This document shows positions 34,150-46,062 of a DNA stretch of 64,000 nt, one piece after another. The notes under the pieces are model-generated. The model did no database searches, was not told the DNA's origin, and worked only from the letters and a program-made list of their open reading frames with translations. The position numbers and the translations under genes are program-made. This DNA comes from Heliopora coerulea (taxonomy: Eukaryota > Cnidaria > Anthozoa > Scleralcyonacea > Helioporidae). The stretch lies in the NCBI GenBank assembly GCA_030142905.1, contig JASJOG010000200.1, positions 62,001 to 126,000 of the forward strand, in the 5' to 3' direction. Each line of letters opens with the position of its first letter. Within the stretch, counting starts at the first letter, position 1.

Positions 34150-37019
34150 TTGTGGAAAATCAATTTTTTGAGAAAGGTCAGACATAGAAGGCTGCACACT
34201 CATTCTTTAGCTTCTTATATCCTGTTAAATTTGTGAGTTTAAAATGATGTACTATTATTTGTACCTTCAATGAAACAAAGGAGATAACAAGTAAGCAAGC
34301 TGTTGTAATTATAATAAGCAACAACAATGGTGCTTTGGGAGAAACATATCTTTGATTGTTCTAATAGCTTTTCAGCACTTAAGCTGTTGCAAACAACACT
34401 GCAGCAATGTATTAGAAAAGCAAAATTTAGTCAGAATCATTCAATTATGAAATGCAAAACTGGAAATTAATAATTTCTGACTGTTCTATAATCAGTCAAT
34501 CACCAATAATGCAGTAATTGGTAAGTTGCTTAAACCTTGAGCTGCAAAAATTTTCAGCCACCAGAACTCTACCAGGACACTATTCCATCCCTCCATCTCA
34601 TAAACTGGACAAAATTTATAACATAATGAGCATTATCAATGTGCAAGCATATGTTTACTGATTGTGTCTTTCTTAAAATACAGATACATTTAAATGGCCA
34701 TGTTCATCACTTATTTTGAAGTTTCTGCAAATTTTAATGTAGAAAATTGAAGGGAAAACTTTATAATTTTAATTAGTATTCTCTATCCAATTTACAAAAT
34801 ACTAATTAGGATCCAAAATCTTTTGTGTTTTCTTCATGCATTACTAATGAGTTTTTTAAATAACATACAGAAAATTGCTTGAGTGACTCTATGTTCTGAC
34901 AGAAACATGAATGACATCATTTTGACTGGAAAAATACCAAACAGGAACATGAGCCAGACCTGTAGCTGAGTGTCCCAGGTTTTTTCAGTTGGAATGGCAT
35001 CATGACTGCTTCTATCACAGTACAAAAACACAAAACCTATTTTCTATTTGTTTTATAGAATAACAAAGATTTTTAATGTTTTTGTGCCATCATCCATGTC
35101 TCTGCACTCTAATACAAAATGAAAGTAATGTCAGCATGTCTCTATACCCTCATAATAAATCAAAGCATGCATAGGATGAATCATTGTTTTATACACAGGG
35201 ACCAAAATCATAAACTTCCCAATAGCTGATTACCAAGTTCATTCACAATTAGGTGGAAAATGCTTTTCTGAGATTTCAGATGCGCAGTGAAATGCCTAGA
35301 ACTACAAATAGAGTGAAATGGTGTCATTGTGGTGAGAAGCTATTCAGACTAACTTTCAGGGAAATGTCCAAACAGTCTAAAGACATTTTTAAACTTCTTG
35401 ATAGAGGTATTTCTTCCTGTTACATAAGTATTTCAAACTTGAAAGGAAGTATTGTAACTAGTAAACGAGAAAGGTTTTCAACAGGTTGAAACAACTATTG
35501 TACGCATTGTTAAGGCAAAACGTCTTTTAAATTGATCACCTGAGGAGTTACTACACCCACAAACGAAACTAAAGAGTTCATCCATCCACCTCGTTCTGCC
35601 AACATATGGTGAATGAAGTTCACAAACGTCAGCCCCCTGCCGCAGTTCGTCTACCGCAGTACATACATGGTACGGTTAAAGATGGTACAGTTAAAATTTT
35701 TTTCCGGCTGGTCAGTCAACTGTTATTTTATTCTGGCTGAATCCAAACGACTTTTCTCGTCATGGGGAAACATGATGGCAGCTAAGGGTCAAAAACTTCC
35801 TCAACTCTTTCCCAGCAGGATCAATTTTCGGTTATTTTACTCTGGTCAACGCCAAGACGATTTAGATCGTCAACAGGACACATCCTACAAGGAAAAGGTT
35901 AACATAACCCCGACTTTACGGTCAAAAATGAATCACAGAAAATAATGTTACACACATGATGTACCACTTATATGATCTGCTCATAGACATAAACCCAAAG
36001 TATGACTTGGATGAAAGTACGTGTTTGATTCAATTCAATTTCAGCCAACTTGGAGTAAAATATCCTACACAGCAACGTAAATAACGTTGCCTTACAGAGA
36101 TTTCTGAATGAATGTCAAGAAAGTAACTATGCTTCAAAAATTGTTAGCTGGGAACAGAAAAGAACTCACCTGATAGTCCTTAACTTAATCTAAAAGAGTT
36201 CTAGTGAACACAAACTTCTTGAATACTGATGGTCACGTCTGATTTACCGACAAGCTCAGATATCCCCAGTAAATTGCTTCAACTTTCCCTATTAGCCATA
36301 GACTTCCTACTTCGTCCCGTTTCCTCGGATAATGCCACCTTCCACCTCGTTTGGGACTGTGACGCAACGGGGTCTAACTTTATGCATAAGGAAAATTCCT
36401 TTATGTGTCCGGAAAAATTTCTTTAATTTGCCCTAAAATTCCATCGATGTCCTGATTTGTTCTACTTTAATCAGATAACGTGTTGTCCATTACCAACAAT
36501 AAAACGAACACCCTGTTTTAAGACATAACCGGTTCCAATAATGGGTTGAGAAAAATGCAATAATATCTTTTGGTAAGACTAAACCCACTACTCTGTGGTT
36601 ATAGTCCTGTGCTATTCCAATTGACCCAAGATGGCCGTTATACGGTGAATGGTAAAATCCTGGTGATCTCATGGATTAGTGTTCAAAATTCCCCCGAAAG
36701 ACCTTGGGTCATACAACTTTGATTCTTTGCAGATTGGGTCTTAAAAAGATTGTTTTTGCTCCATTTTCACACCGGGAATTTACCTTCTAGACCGTGGGCG
36801 GAGATACGGGGGCTTCGCTCCCCCCGAATATTGTATTTAGCCGGGCCGCAATATCGTTCGGCCCCCCTTAAAACAGACATGGTAACAGTGTACAAAGTAT
36901 TTTTGAATTTTTTCTATCACACGTCCTCGCAAAGGTTCCGTCTGTAGTTAGATATCGCTCTATGGCCTCTTGGTTTATATTGAGTACTCTACTGGATGAG
37001 TCATACCGTTATCGAATTT
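34150..37019. other. end of copy A unit and spacer
   Basis: Up to 35064 this aligns with copy B. The remainder has no partner in the window because copy B is cut at 64000. Small ORFs (for example 35613-35945) show no recognisable domain. No GAMRLP-type oxidase exon for copy B was found here. Confidence 0.45.
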
Positions 37020-37370
37020 GCGCACACTCACTAGTCTCTAGTTAGAGCACTCTGGCATGGCTTAGATGTACCACAAGTGTGCAACATTTGAGTTGCCTAT
37101 ATAATGTAGGCATCTCCATCCTGCTCGTCAGCACTAAACTGATGAGGCCCAGTAGGCCGGAACGGTTCAAAAAGTGGCCACCTGTCTTTAAAGCTTCCAT
37201 CGTTCTTATCACAAGTACTTTTAAATCTTTACCTTTATTTTCCTTAGTTCACTACAACATTATACATGTACATGCATCAGCATTCTCGTTTAATACTTTG
37301 TTGGCATTCCCTTCGATTTCATTATCGCCTTGCATCGACTCTGCATGCTTTAAATGAGCTCACACACGTA
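37020..37370 (+). mobile_element. Penelope-like element remnant with hammerhead-like core
   Basis: CTGATGAGGCCCAGTAGGCC (from 37138) followed by GGAACG has the order of a hammerhead ribozyme: the CTGATGA box, a GGCC/GGCC hairpin and a degenerate GAAA box. Such motifs are known in Penelope-like element ends. No coding sequence is found. Confidence 0.35.
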
Positions 37371-37378
37371 TTCTAGTG

Positions 37379-38300
37379 TTAATGACTGCCATGCACTTTT
37401 GAGTATGTCAAACAGCTCATCTTCATTCTTTGGCTTACGGTCTTTCGTTGCCGATTAAGCTCAGCCCATAAATTCTCGATTGGATTCAAATCTGGTGATT
37501 GCGCTGGCCATTGCATCACATTAACTTTCTTATTCTTCAGATATCTCGATACCACTCCATTAGTAAGTTTTGGATCATTATCATGCTGAAATATAAAACC
37601 ATCAGGGCACAATCGACTAGCAGAGGGAGCAAGATGATGAATTAAAATCTTGCGATACACTTCTCCAGTCATTATTCCTTTAACTCGATGTAAAACCCCA
37701 ACACCATTCCAGGAAAAACAATCCCACACGTTAATTGACTTTTGGTGTTTTACCGTGCCTTGCATTGAATGAGTTGCCATGTTCTCTTTATTAGTCCGCC
37801 AAACTTATCGAGAAGAATTGTTTTGCAGAGTAAATGGTGACTCATCACTCCGAACAACACTTTTCTACTGATCAATATCCCAATGGACATGTTCACGAGC
37901 GACTGTTAAACGCTCTTTGCGATTCTTCTCACTCACGAATGCTTTCTTAGACTTTTTTCTCCAGTGTATTCCCTTTTTTCTAAGACGTCGCTGAATAGTT
38001 GAGGTGGAACCTTTTACTCCACTACGAGCTTCTAATTCATTAGCCAGCTGTTTCTTGGTTGGGTTCCTATTTTAGAATGCTTGACTATGCAACGGTCACT
38101 TCGATCACTGGTCTTGCGCTTTCGTCCTGAACCAGGAGTACGATGGCAATTCCAACTTGGTTTTAACTTGGCACAAAGCTTCTTTGCTCCTGAGTAACTG
38201 AGACTATCTTAAACTTCACATCACAACTCGTTCACGCTCCCATTCTGTCCAACGCTAACACGGATGCCCACCCTCTCTCAACATGCGGTAAACACCCCTT
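37379..38300 (-). pseudogene. Tc1/mariner-type (DD34E) transposase remnant
   Basis: The open frame 37780-37379 contains INVWDCFSWNGVG, FQHDNDPK and SPDLNPIENLW. The second aspartate and the glutamate are separated by 34 residues, the Tc1 spacing. The first aspartate box (SDESPF) lies upstream near 37845 in a frame cut by a TAA at about 37809. Helix-turn-helix remnants extend to about 38200 with several stops. Terminal inverted repeats were not found. It appears to separate two Penelope-like pieces. Confidence 0.8.
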
Positions 38301-38329
38301 AAGATTACGATTGCACGCAGAATTTGTCT

Positions 38330-38840
38330 TCCCAAGACACTCAACAAGACTGGTAAGCACACATTTTATCTCTTTCTACTTATATTTTATTTCATTTTAT
38401 TTTATACTGATTATCGCTTCTCTTCCGACTGTATAACATCGACTGCCAACCCCAAATCCCTGATAAGAGGCCACAGAAGGCCGAAACGTACGTCCAGGGT
38501 TGTGTCCCAAGATATTTATACACGAGACAATGTTACGCATCTTTTGCTCTTCCTCTCTGTATTCATACATACTTCTTTATTAAACTCTACACTGCATGGC
38601 CAACTGCGTAGCCGTCTAACTGTCGGTAAAACCCCAAGGCCGGATGGTAGCTTTTGAATTCCCGTATCGCACTCGTGCTAATTACTAATACACCTGCACA
38701 ACACAAATGTATACTCCACGATTTACTCTGAAACTAAAAACTCATACTCATTCACTCAACTCTACATGGCATACCATTAGCGTAGCCATGTCACGCTCAC
38801 TATGGCCCACGGCTAAAAGCGCGTTCCATCATTAACAGTT
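38330..38840 (+). mobile_element. Penelope-like element remnant, second piece
   Basis: CTGATAAGAGGCCACAGAAG, then GCCGAAACGTACGTC, at about 38458-38491 again gives a GGCC hairpin followed by an intact GAAA box and a short self-complementary ACGTACGT, as in minimal hammerhead motifs. The CTGATGA box has one change. No ORF is present. The rest is AT-rich repeat-like DNA. Confidence 0.35.
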
Positions 38841-38843
38841 TCC

Positions 38844-38844
38844 C

Positions 38845-38877
<33 letters not shown>

Positions 38878-38891
38878 CAATCAATCAATCA
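38844..38891. repeat. (TCAA)n microsatellite at the LINE 3' end
   Basis: About eleven TCAA units on the plus strand, read as (TTGA)n at the 3' end of the minus-strand LINE. Simple-repeat tails of this kind are usual for CR1/L2-group LINEs. Confidence 0.85.
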
Positions 38892-39074
38892 AAATATTTA
38901 TTTATCCACGGATGTCTCTTCATACATGTATGTTCTTCCAGACAGCCGTGCTGGCATAAATTAATTTTAACTATATATAAAATTAAGTAACTAAATTATG
39001 ATATATATATATGTTACCGAAATTCCATTACGTCAACACAATATTATAAATTTAAAACTAAAATATACACAGTA

Positions 39075-42000
39075 TTATGGGAGTGACAGGAGAAAATTTG
39101 CATAATTTCTCGCAACTTGACATGCCTTAGGGAGTGAATTCCAAAGCACTGCACCCCTGAAAGAGGAACTTCTTTTCCTAGACTCGTTATTTGGTCTATG
39201 TACGAATAAGGCGTCATTCGAGTTTCTCAAATTGTGATTGTGCACTGAGCTAGTTGTAGAAAATATATCACTCAGGTAAACGGGCACTTTATTATGCACA
39301 CATTTGTACATCATGGAAGCAAACTGTGACTGGCGTCTTTCGTTTAATTTCTTCCAAGTTAATTTAGTTCATATATCGTCTGACCTTATCTCGTAGCTTG
39401 AACTGGTAATGATTCTAGCAGCTCTATTCTGCAGCTTTTGAAGATCAGCTGCAGTTGTTTTACCCAAATTACCCCATACTTCACTACAATAATCAAACTG
39501 AGGTAAAATCAATGATTTGTAAATTATTATTAAAATATCTTGTGTCAATATCTTGATCTCAATCTGCGTAATGCTCCAAGTACCTTAGCAATTTTCTTAG
39601 GTAAGGATTTTACGTGTGAGTCCAAAGAAAGGATCTCATCAAGGTTAACACCAAGGCACTCAAAAAGTTTCTTTCGTTCAATTTTTTTGCCATCTAAGCT
39701 TATGTCCAAGTTTGATTGCATAGATGAAACTTTTTGACGCGTCCCAACTAGCATATATTTGCTTTTGGTAACATTCAAACTGAGCTTATTTGCTTTCAGC
39801 CATTCGTGAACGGTCTCAAGATCACGATTTAGCATATTAGATATTTCAGATTGGTCGGCTGAGGCATACGTAAGATTAGTATCATGAGTACACATGCGTA
39901 CTCTGCATGATAAATCACAGTTTGGCAAATCATTAATATATAACAAGAAAAACAAAGGACCAGGAATTGATCCTTATGGTATTCCACATTTCACAGTATA
40001 GCAATCGGATAGCACTCCTTGGACTTGCGTCTTTTGAGTACGATTAGAAAGATAATTTTCCACCCACGCTAATGCTTTTGATTGAAATCCATAAAGATTT
40101 AGTTTTGTTAAAAGGATTTCATGGTCGATAGTATCAAAAGCTTTTTTGAGAACGAGGAACAAGACTGCATTAATTAGACCATTATCAATATTCAGTAACC
40201 ATTCATTTGTGGCATCCAACAGTGCCGTTACAGTTGAATGTAGAGGCCTAAACCTGATTGGAATTTTGCTAAAATATTATTACGAATTAGACAATTATAT
40301 ATCTGACTAAATATAGCACTTTTCAAGTACCTTGATTGTAACAGGAAGTACTGAGATTGGACGATAATTAGTAGGATCTGTTTTGGAGTCGTCTTTAAAA
40401 ATAGGTGATACTCTAGCATTTTTCCAGTCGAAAGGTAAAATTCTTGTGTCTATAGACAGATTAAAAGTACGTGTTAAGGATTTAGAGACATAATTGGCAC
40501 TGTACTTTAACAGATTAGCTGGAATAGTATCAAGGCAACTGGCCTTGTTAATATGCAAATTATTAATAATCTCAATGATCTCAGATTGTGATAATTGTGT
40601 TAATTCGAAAGTTGAATTTGTTCGTTTAACATAATTTCTGAAATCAGTATTTGGTGATGGAATTGAAGAAGCTAGCTCCGGCCCGATATTGACAAAATGC
40701 TGATTGAAAGCATTTGCAAAATATCGAATGGATTTTGCAATGTAGCTCCTTTTACCTCCAACTTAGTAGGTTCAACATGAGATCCATTGTTCTTGGACAG
40801 GATGGAATTTATTCCCTTCCAAGTTCTACGCATATCGCTGGAATTCATAGAAAAGAAATTACTGTAATACTGAGCCTTATTGTATTTTATAGATTTATTT
40901 ACATGATTCCTGGCACACTTGTAAGCTATCCAGTCGAATTCTGTGTTTTGAATAATTGCAATTCGTTTCAATCGGTCTCTCTCATGCATGAAATTTTTTA
41001 TTTCGGAGGTTAACCACGGGCTAGATGAGTTCTTAACACGTTTCGACTTTGTAGGAGTGTGCCAGCCAGCGTTTTTTAAGAACATGTTTTTCCAAAGCTG
41101 CCATGCCTTTATGGGGTCATTATAAGCAGTGGCGTAACTTGGAATTTTTAGTGCGGGTGCAAGACTTAAGATTTTCCGACAAATGGGCGTGGTCGTGTGG
41201 TCGTGGTCGTTTGGGCGTGGCCACGTAAAAATGCCATATTTAATAACTAACCTACATTACAATAAATCATATCTACTCATTCTTACATACACTAATACAC
41301 AAATTCATATTAATTTGTCCTATATTACGTCTTTCCGAATTAAGATCATGATTAAGAGTTAAGATCATGACAGGAATTTCGCGATATAATTATCTCAACA
41401 GCTAACACCCAAATTTCCGACAGAGGACTACAATTTTCCGACATATGACCATACTGGTGTCGTGTGGGGGGCGACCGCCCCCCCTGCCCCCCTATAGTTA
41501 CGCCACTGATTATAAGACTCAGTCCGATCCCAAGGAGCTTGGCTAATGTCCGTTAGAAAACGGTCCAAATCGAAATGCCTGTAACTCCTAAATCTTATAA
41601 CATTTGGCTTAACCGAGGGTGTTACAAGCTTTCTGGCGCCATATATTAAACTATGGTCGCTTAGACATGTATGCGACTCACCGGATATATTGAATATACT
41701 AGGTTCATTAGTTAAAAAAAGGTCTATTAGAGTAGAAGCGGTTCTTGTTACTCTAGTGTGTTCATTAATAAGCTGAGAGTATTGATATAAGTTACAAAGT
41801 TCAAGTAATTTTGTAGTATATCCATCCGGGGAGGCGGTTGCAACGTTGCAATTAAAATCTCCTAGAATGTGTGATTCAATATTTTGTGCTTCAATTTTTT
41901 CAAGAATAGCTTCGAAATCTACAAAGAGATTAACAGACGAGTTTGGTGGCCTATACAAGGTACTAACCAGAAATGGCTTCGTCTTTGGTTTTCTAATTTC

Positions 42001-42081
42001 CACACACAAGAATTCCAAATTTTCGTTTTGGAGATCTTTTCTATTTATGATATCTATTGGATCACGTATGTATATTGCCAC
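39075..42081 (-). pseudogene. LINE ORF2: endonuclease and reverse transcriptase, interrupted by a MITE
   Basis: Endonuclease: STLYRPPNSSVNLFVDF, SHILGDFNCNVA and CLSDHSLIYG (42081-41560). The frame is cut by the MITE at 41127-41508, then resumes (41085-40672). RT: FQSGLGLYIQL near 40230, VLKKAFDTIDHEILLTKL (about 40150-40095), GFQSKALAWVENYLSNR (about 40080-40030) and LFLLYINDLPN (about 39950). The YADD-like box is altered (THDTN, about 39890). KANKLSLNVTKSKYMLVG (about 39800) and the C-terminal NSRKRSSSFRGAVLWNSLP (about 39190-39130) are intact. A few stops and frameshifts. Confidence 0.85.
41127..41508. mobile_element. hAT-type MITE, 382 bp, inside LINE ORF2
   Basis: Perfect inverted ends CAGTGGCGTAACT and AGTTACGCCACTG are flanked by a perfect 8-bp duplication ATTATAAG (41119-41126 and 41509-41516). 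The 8-bp duplication and the CAGTGGCG-type end place it with hAT elements. No transposase. It inserted after the LINE, since it splits the LINE reading frame at a residue boundary in the endonuclease-RT linker. Confidence 0.93.
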
Positions 42082-42639
42082 CCCTCCCCCTTGCCTATTT
42101 CTATTCTTAGTAATAACAGGGTAACCATCAATATGAAACTTGGACTCACAACAAGTATCATCAAGGCGAGTTTCGTTAATTATTTATATATCTAGTGTTT
42201 TATTAAACATTTGAACACGAAGCTCGTCTATATGTTTGAGTAAACTAGTTATATTGAGAGCAGCGATTTTGAAACCCCTGATCGGAGGTAGTTTAAAATC
42301 TAACTTGGTTTCCTGATCATTTACAGTGGAGGTAAATGAATATTGGGTAGAGCTACTAGAAACGACCGTTGCTGGTGAGACAATACAAGAATTATTAAAG
42401 GGGTGCAGTGGTTTAGGAATTCAATTTAGATGTTTTATGAGATAACTGAACATGGTTGGGTTGCCAGACGGCAACAAGTGGATGCCACCTTTATTAAGGT
42501 CTTTCATAGTAATATTTGAGTGACTAATAAGATCCTAGCCATTCTGCCTGCAGTATTTCGAAAGCTGTTTATTAACTTGACTTACTTTGTTGTTAAGAAT
42601 AGAATCTGATCTACAGATAAGTTCAGAAATAGTTACCTT

Positions 42640-44133
42640 AATTGGCAAATCTGCTTCGTTTTCAATTTGTTTTGCCAAGTTTTATTATACCCTCTGTAAC
42701 GGCTTTCACTTCGCTTTTTTGAAGATCATTCGTTCCACAGTGTAAGATTATCTCATCAGGTTGACTTTGTATACTCGGCTTTATATAGTGAGCCATGTCG
42801 TGATTCTTCGCCCCTGGAAATGATTTAACGACAACGCGATGCCTCACCACTTTGCCCAATTCCTAACCACGCTGATTTTTTATCATTGAATCGCCAATGA
42901 TTACTGTTGTACGCTGTGGCCGTATTACTTTGATTGGAGTTTCGGTTGGTGTCTTTGAAGTCTTCCTAACTTTAGTCTTTTTTATCTCAACGTTTTTCCA
43001 AGGTGATTCTGTTGTTTTGTTACTTTTATGGATTACAGGGTCGTGTTATGCACAATCTTCTTCTTCGATTTCAATTTCAGGAGGACCAAAGCGGTTTTGG
43101 GTCTCAATCAGAGTGGTTGATTGATATATCATGTCTTTCTGTTGCCTTGCCCCGCTTTTAGATTTTTGTTTCTTTTCCTCGAGAAGTTCACCAGAATTTT
43201 GTTCGGGTCCTTGATGGCTCTGGTTTTGCATAAGAATGCACAACGCAAGCCTTAGCGAGTCCCTTTCTTGTTCTGCTGCTATAGCGCGATCCTAAAGGGA
43301 GTGTATTGTCTGCTCTTGTTTGTGACATTTCTCCTTCAAAGACATTATTTGTATTTGTTCAGTGGATTTTTCACTAACCTTTATAGTGTCAAAACGTGAT
43401 TTCGTTCGGGCAATTTTTATTGAATTAGCTTCTATTTGCTATTGGAGAATCACTAACTCCAATTTGAATCCTTCAATATCTGCTACAAGACTCCGGTTTA
43501 TGGAGCATGCTCCATTGACGTTGTTTATCGGAGGAGTTAATGGACTTTGATTTCGCCCGTTATCTTCATCCAGAATGGTGCAGATGTTAGTTGCTTCGAT
43601 TGTCATTTTTGACTTCTCAGGCTCTACCAATAACACACTGGGACTCTGATTAATTGCCACAGGATCGGAGGCAGTAGCAGTCGACAAAGCAGAATTCTTT
43701 AATATTTCCGATGAGGTTAACAGACTTTCTAGGGTAGATTCAGCAACTACTTCTGTCTCAATCTTGTTTATCAGTTCACACTAAAGTCATCGCCATCCTT
43801 TCCCTAGAATGTCAGTGTGTTCTGTTTTCGTGAGTACCAGGTTATAATGATAGCTTTGTTCGTGGCTTTGAACTTTTTTGCATTTCCACCTGGAGAAGTC
43901 CACTTTCCTTGAAGGCCAAGAGATTCTTTAATGTATTTCTTTAAACCATTAAAATCTCCTTCCCATTTAAGACGCTTGCAATCGTAATTTAGTGTTTTAA
44001 CATGCTTGTGGTCACCTTCGCAAATTGGGTAATCAATTCCTTTAGCATCTCCGAATGCATACTCAAGATTTTCCCCACCAGAGGCCATTTTACTTAAATG
44101 ACTCTGAAAATTTCCTTTGAAAACGTTAACCAC
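42640..44133 (-). pseudogene. LINE ORF1: conserved N-terminal domain, coiled coil and SGNH esterase
   Basis: The first frame (44133-43804) starts MVNVFKGNF or, more plausibly, at the inner MASGGENLEY. It contains ICEGDHKHVKTLNYDC, KRLKWEGDF and LGLQGKWTSPGG, a pattern I recall from other cnidarian LINE ORF1 proteins. A coiled-coil region follows (EQERDSLRLALCILM near 43260). Esterase blocks come last: VIIGDSMIKNQRG (about 42900) and EIILHCGTNDL (about 42740). Stops at about 43285, 43046 and 42865 break the frame. Confidence 0.75.
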
Positions 44134-44160
44134 GATCGTCCGACCCTTTCTAATTTAGCC

Positions 44161-44860
44161 CTGCTAAAACCTATGATGCCCTGCAGCAACGTAGGTAAAA
44201 TTGACCGAAATATATATATGGAAGCCTGCTTCAGTTTCTAAAGAATTCTTCATGGCATTGACTCCCAATCGTTAGACAATCACAACTACACAACTGTAAC
44301 ACCAATGTGGTTCCAATTACCTGCTCTAAACCAAAAAAACCCCACAACATTTTATGATTGTATTTAGTATTTTAATGAATAAATTATCAATCCAGTGTAA
44401 TATTCCTTACCACAGGTGTAACCGGCCGTAAATAGTCTTGGCATTGTCAACGATAAAGTCGATATAAACATTCATCAAAAAACACCCATCCTGAACACAA
44501 ATTTTGCTCCCACCCCCCTAACTTCAAGCAGCTCCCTACGCCCCTGCCTCTAGTTTTCTGTATCCCTTGTTCGTACAGAAAGGCTCTCGTTTACGGATTT
44601 TTTTATACATGTAATGGAGTGAAATTATCAATATTAACCAGGTCCATTGGCAGTGCTGTAGAAGAACTATAACGAAGGAGCTACGTTCCTGAAACATTTT
44701 CGCAACTGGTCCACTTTGGATCTTAAAATCTAGGATCCTGACTTCACTAAATTTACTTACCCTTCATTTACACGCTAGTGTATATTATGATGTTATATAT
44801 AATTAATATATAGTATATATTATTAGTATATATTATATTATTATAGTATATCATAATAAT
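44161..44860. other. spacer before copy B, ending in an AT-rich palindromic tract
   Basis: No gene is seen. 44770-44860 is almost pure A/T with TATATTAT/ATAATATA words and abuts the point where homology to copy A begins (44861). No oxidase exon was found here. Confidence 0.55.
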
Positions 44861-45000
44861 CCTATTGACCACAATCGTTTGGATTGCACAACCGCTGTTA
44901 TTTGCAAATTCAATACGTTTTCTGTGTTCCACAAAATATTTACCAACGGTTTACTGGGCGGAAAGCGAAGTCGTAATATGAAAATAAGAGCCCAGTTAAA

Positions 45001-45347
45001 AACTCTCACGGAAAAAGACATCTCTCAACAATAGAATAAAACCAGTGTAAACATGTTTAAGAATATATCTTACTGACGTTTCGTCGCTAATCGAGCAATA
45101 TATTCAGAGTAAGAATCAATACAGGGAGTTAGCACATTAAAATATCTTTACATGGAATAGGATAATCTCATTGGCTTTGTGTTATACCCATACTATGTAA
45201 GAATAATACAATATACTAACTCCCCGTATTTATTCTTACTCGGAATATGTCGCACGACTAGCAAAGAAACATCTGTAAAATATTTTCTTAATTATGTTTA
45301 CACTGGTTATACTCTATTGCTGAGAAATGTCTCTTTCCGTGAGGTTT
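45001..45347. repeat. foldback element, copy B
   Basis: Same long inverted repeat as at 3294-3640, from CTCTCACGG to CCGTGAGG, with about 165-bp arms and the same ACGTTTCGTCGC words. Shared position shows insertion before the duplication. Confidence 0.7.
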
Positions 45348-45449
45348 TTATGTTGTTCAAAATACGAGACTAAATCCACAGAGTGTATTTGATATCCCTC
45401 AAAGAAAAAGCAGCTTTGATGAATTACATAAAAAATTCTGTAAAATACA

Positions 45450-45625
45450 TGTATGTATTTATGCATGCATATATGTAATTATACACGCATGTATGTAATT
45501 ATGTATGTATATATGTATATATTTATTGTGCATGTATGTATGAATGCATGAATGTATGAACGAACAAACGAATGAACGAATGAATGAACGAACGAACGAA
45601 CGAACGAATTAATAAATGAGTGAAT
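45450..45625. repeat. tetranucleotide microsatellite, copy B
   Basis: ATGT-type units followed by GAAC/GAAT units just before the middle exon, as in copy A but shorter. Confidence 0.85.
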
Positions 45626-45653
45626 AAGTGTGTGTTTCAATCTCTCATTCTAG

Positions 45654-45731
45654 ATTGGGATAATAATCTTTTCGATAAACTATGGCCAGGCTGGGATAAA
45701 ACTATCAAAGACATGGGTATAACAAATATTG
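45654..45731 (+). CDS. amine oxidase gene copy B, middle exon
   Basis: Acceptor CATTCTAG and donor GTATGT bound a frame reading DWDNNLFDKLWPGWDKTIK and MGITNI. Phase 1 in and out, as in copy A. It is 6 nt shorter than the copy A exon. The preceding GAMRLP exon was not found upstream in the window. Confidence 0.7.
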
Positions 45732-46062
45732 GTATGTAATTATTAGACTGCGTATTTAGCCAGGTTAGGCAGGCATTTTTAGCTAGTCTGACCCTGGTCA
45801 TTTTATGACATCATTATATTTACTATCAAAAACTAATTCGTTTTGATTGAGGCATAAGTGGACGGACCTCTCCTGAAAAAATTTTGATTAATCATTTGTG
45901 TATTCTAAAATTTCAACCACAGGTCACTTTATGAAACAACATCTTTCCGCGATATTTCAGTGTTTCCATTTTAACTAAGATTAATCTTTCTACGTCCTTC
46001 TAACTTCAATACCAGTCTACCAAGGTCCCCTCGCTCACCTCCTTAGGGTAACACTCCCGCAG

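Larger units (their letters stand above)
3156..35064 (+). repeat. duplicated unit, copy A
   Basis: From CTATTGACC at 3156 to TATAGAATAAC at 35064 this segment is collinear with 44861-64000. Shared landmarks include the oxidase exons, foldback elements, a SINE pair, a region rich in GTA/TAC words, three minus-strand exons and a 112-codon ORF. Sampled stretches look roughly 88-95% identical by eye. Blocks private to copy A are about 6483-10650, 11050-11535, 11655-20755, 23248-23375 and 32503-33188; the 21010-22110 interval also differs. Confidence 0.85.
38844..44160 (-). mobile_element. nearly full-length CR1/L2-like LINE, minus strand
   Basis: Reading from 44160 downwards there is ORF1 (N-terminal domain, coiled coil, esterase), ORF2 (endonuclease, RT) and a 3' UTR with a TTGA tail. 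About 5.3 kb including a nested MITE of 382 bp. The ORFs have a few stops each, so it is recent but inactive. It lies between the two duplicated units. The 5' boundary is approximate. Confidence 0.85.
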
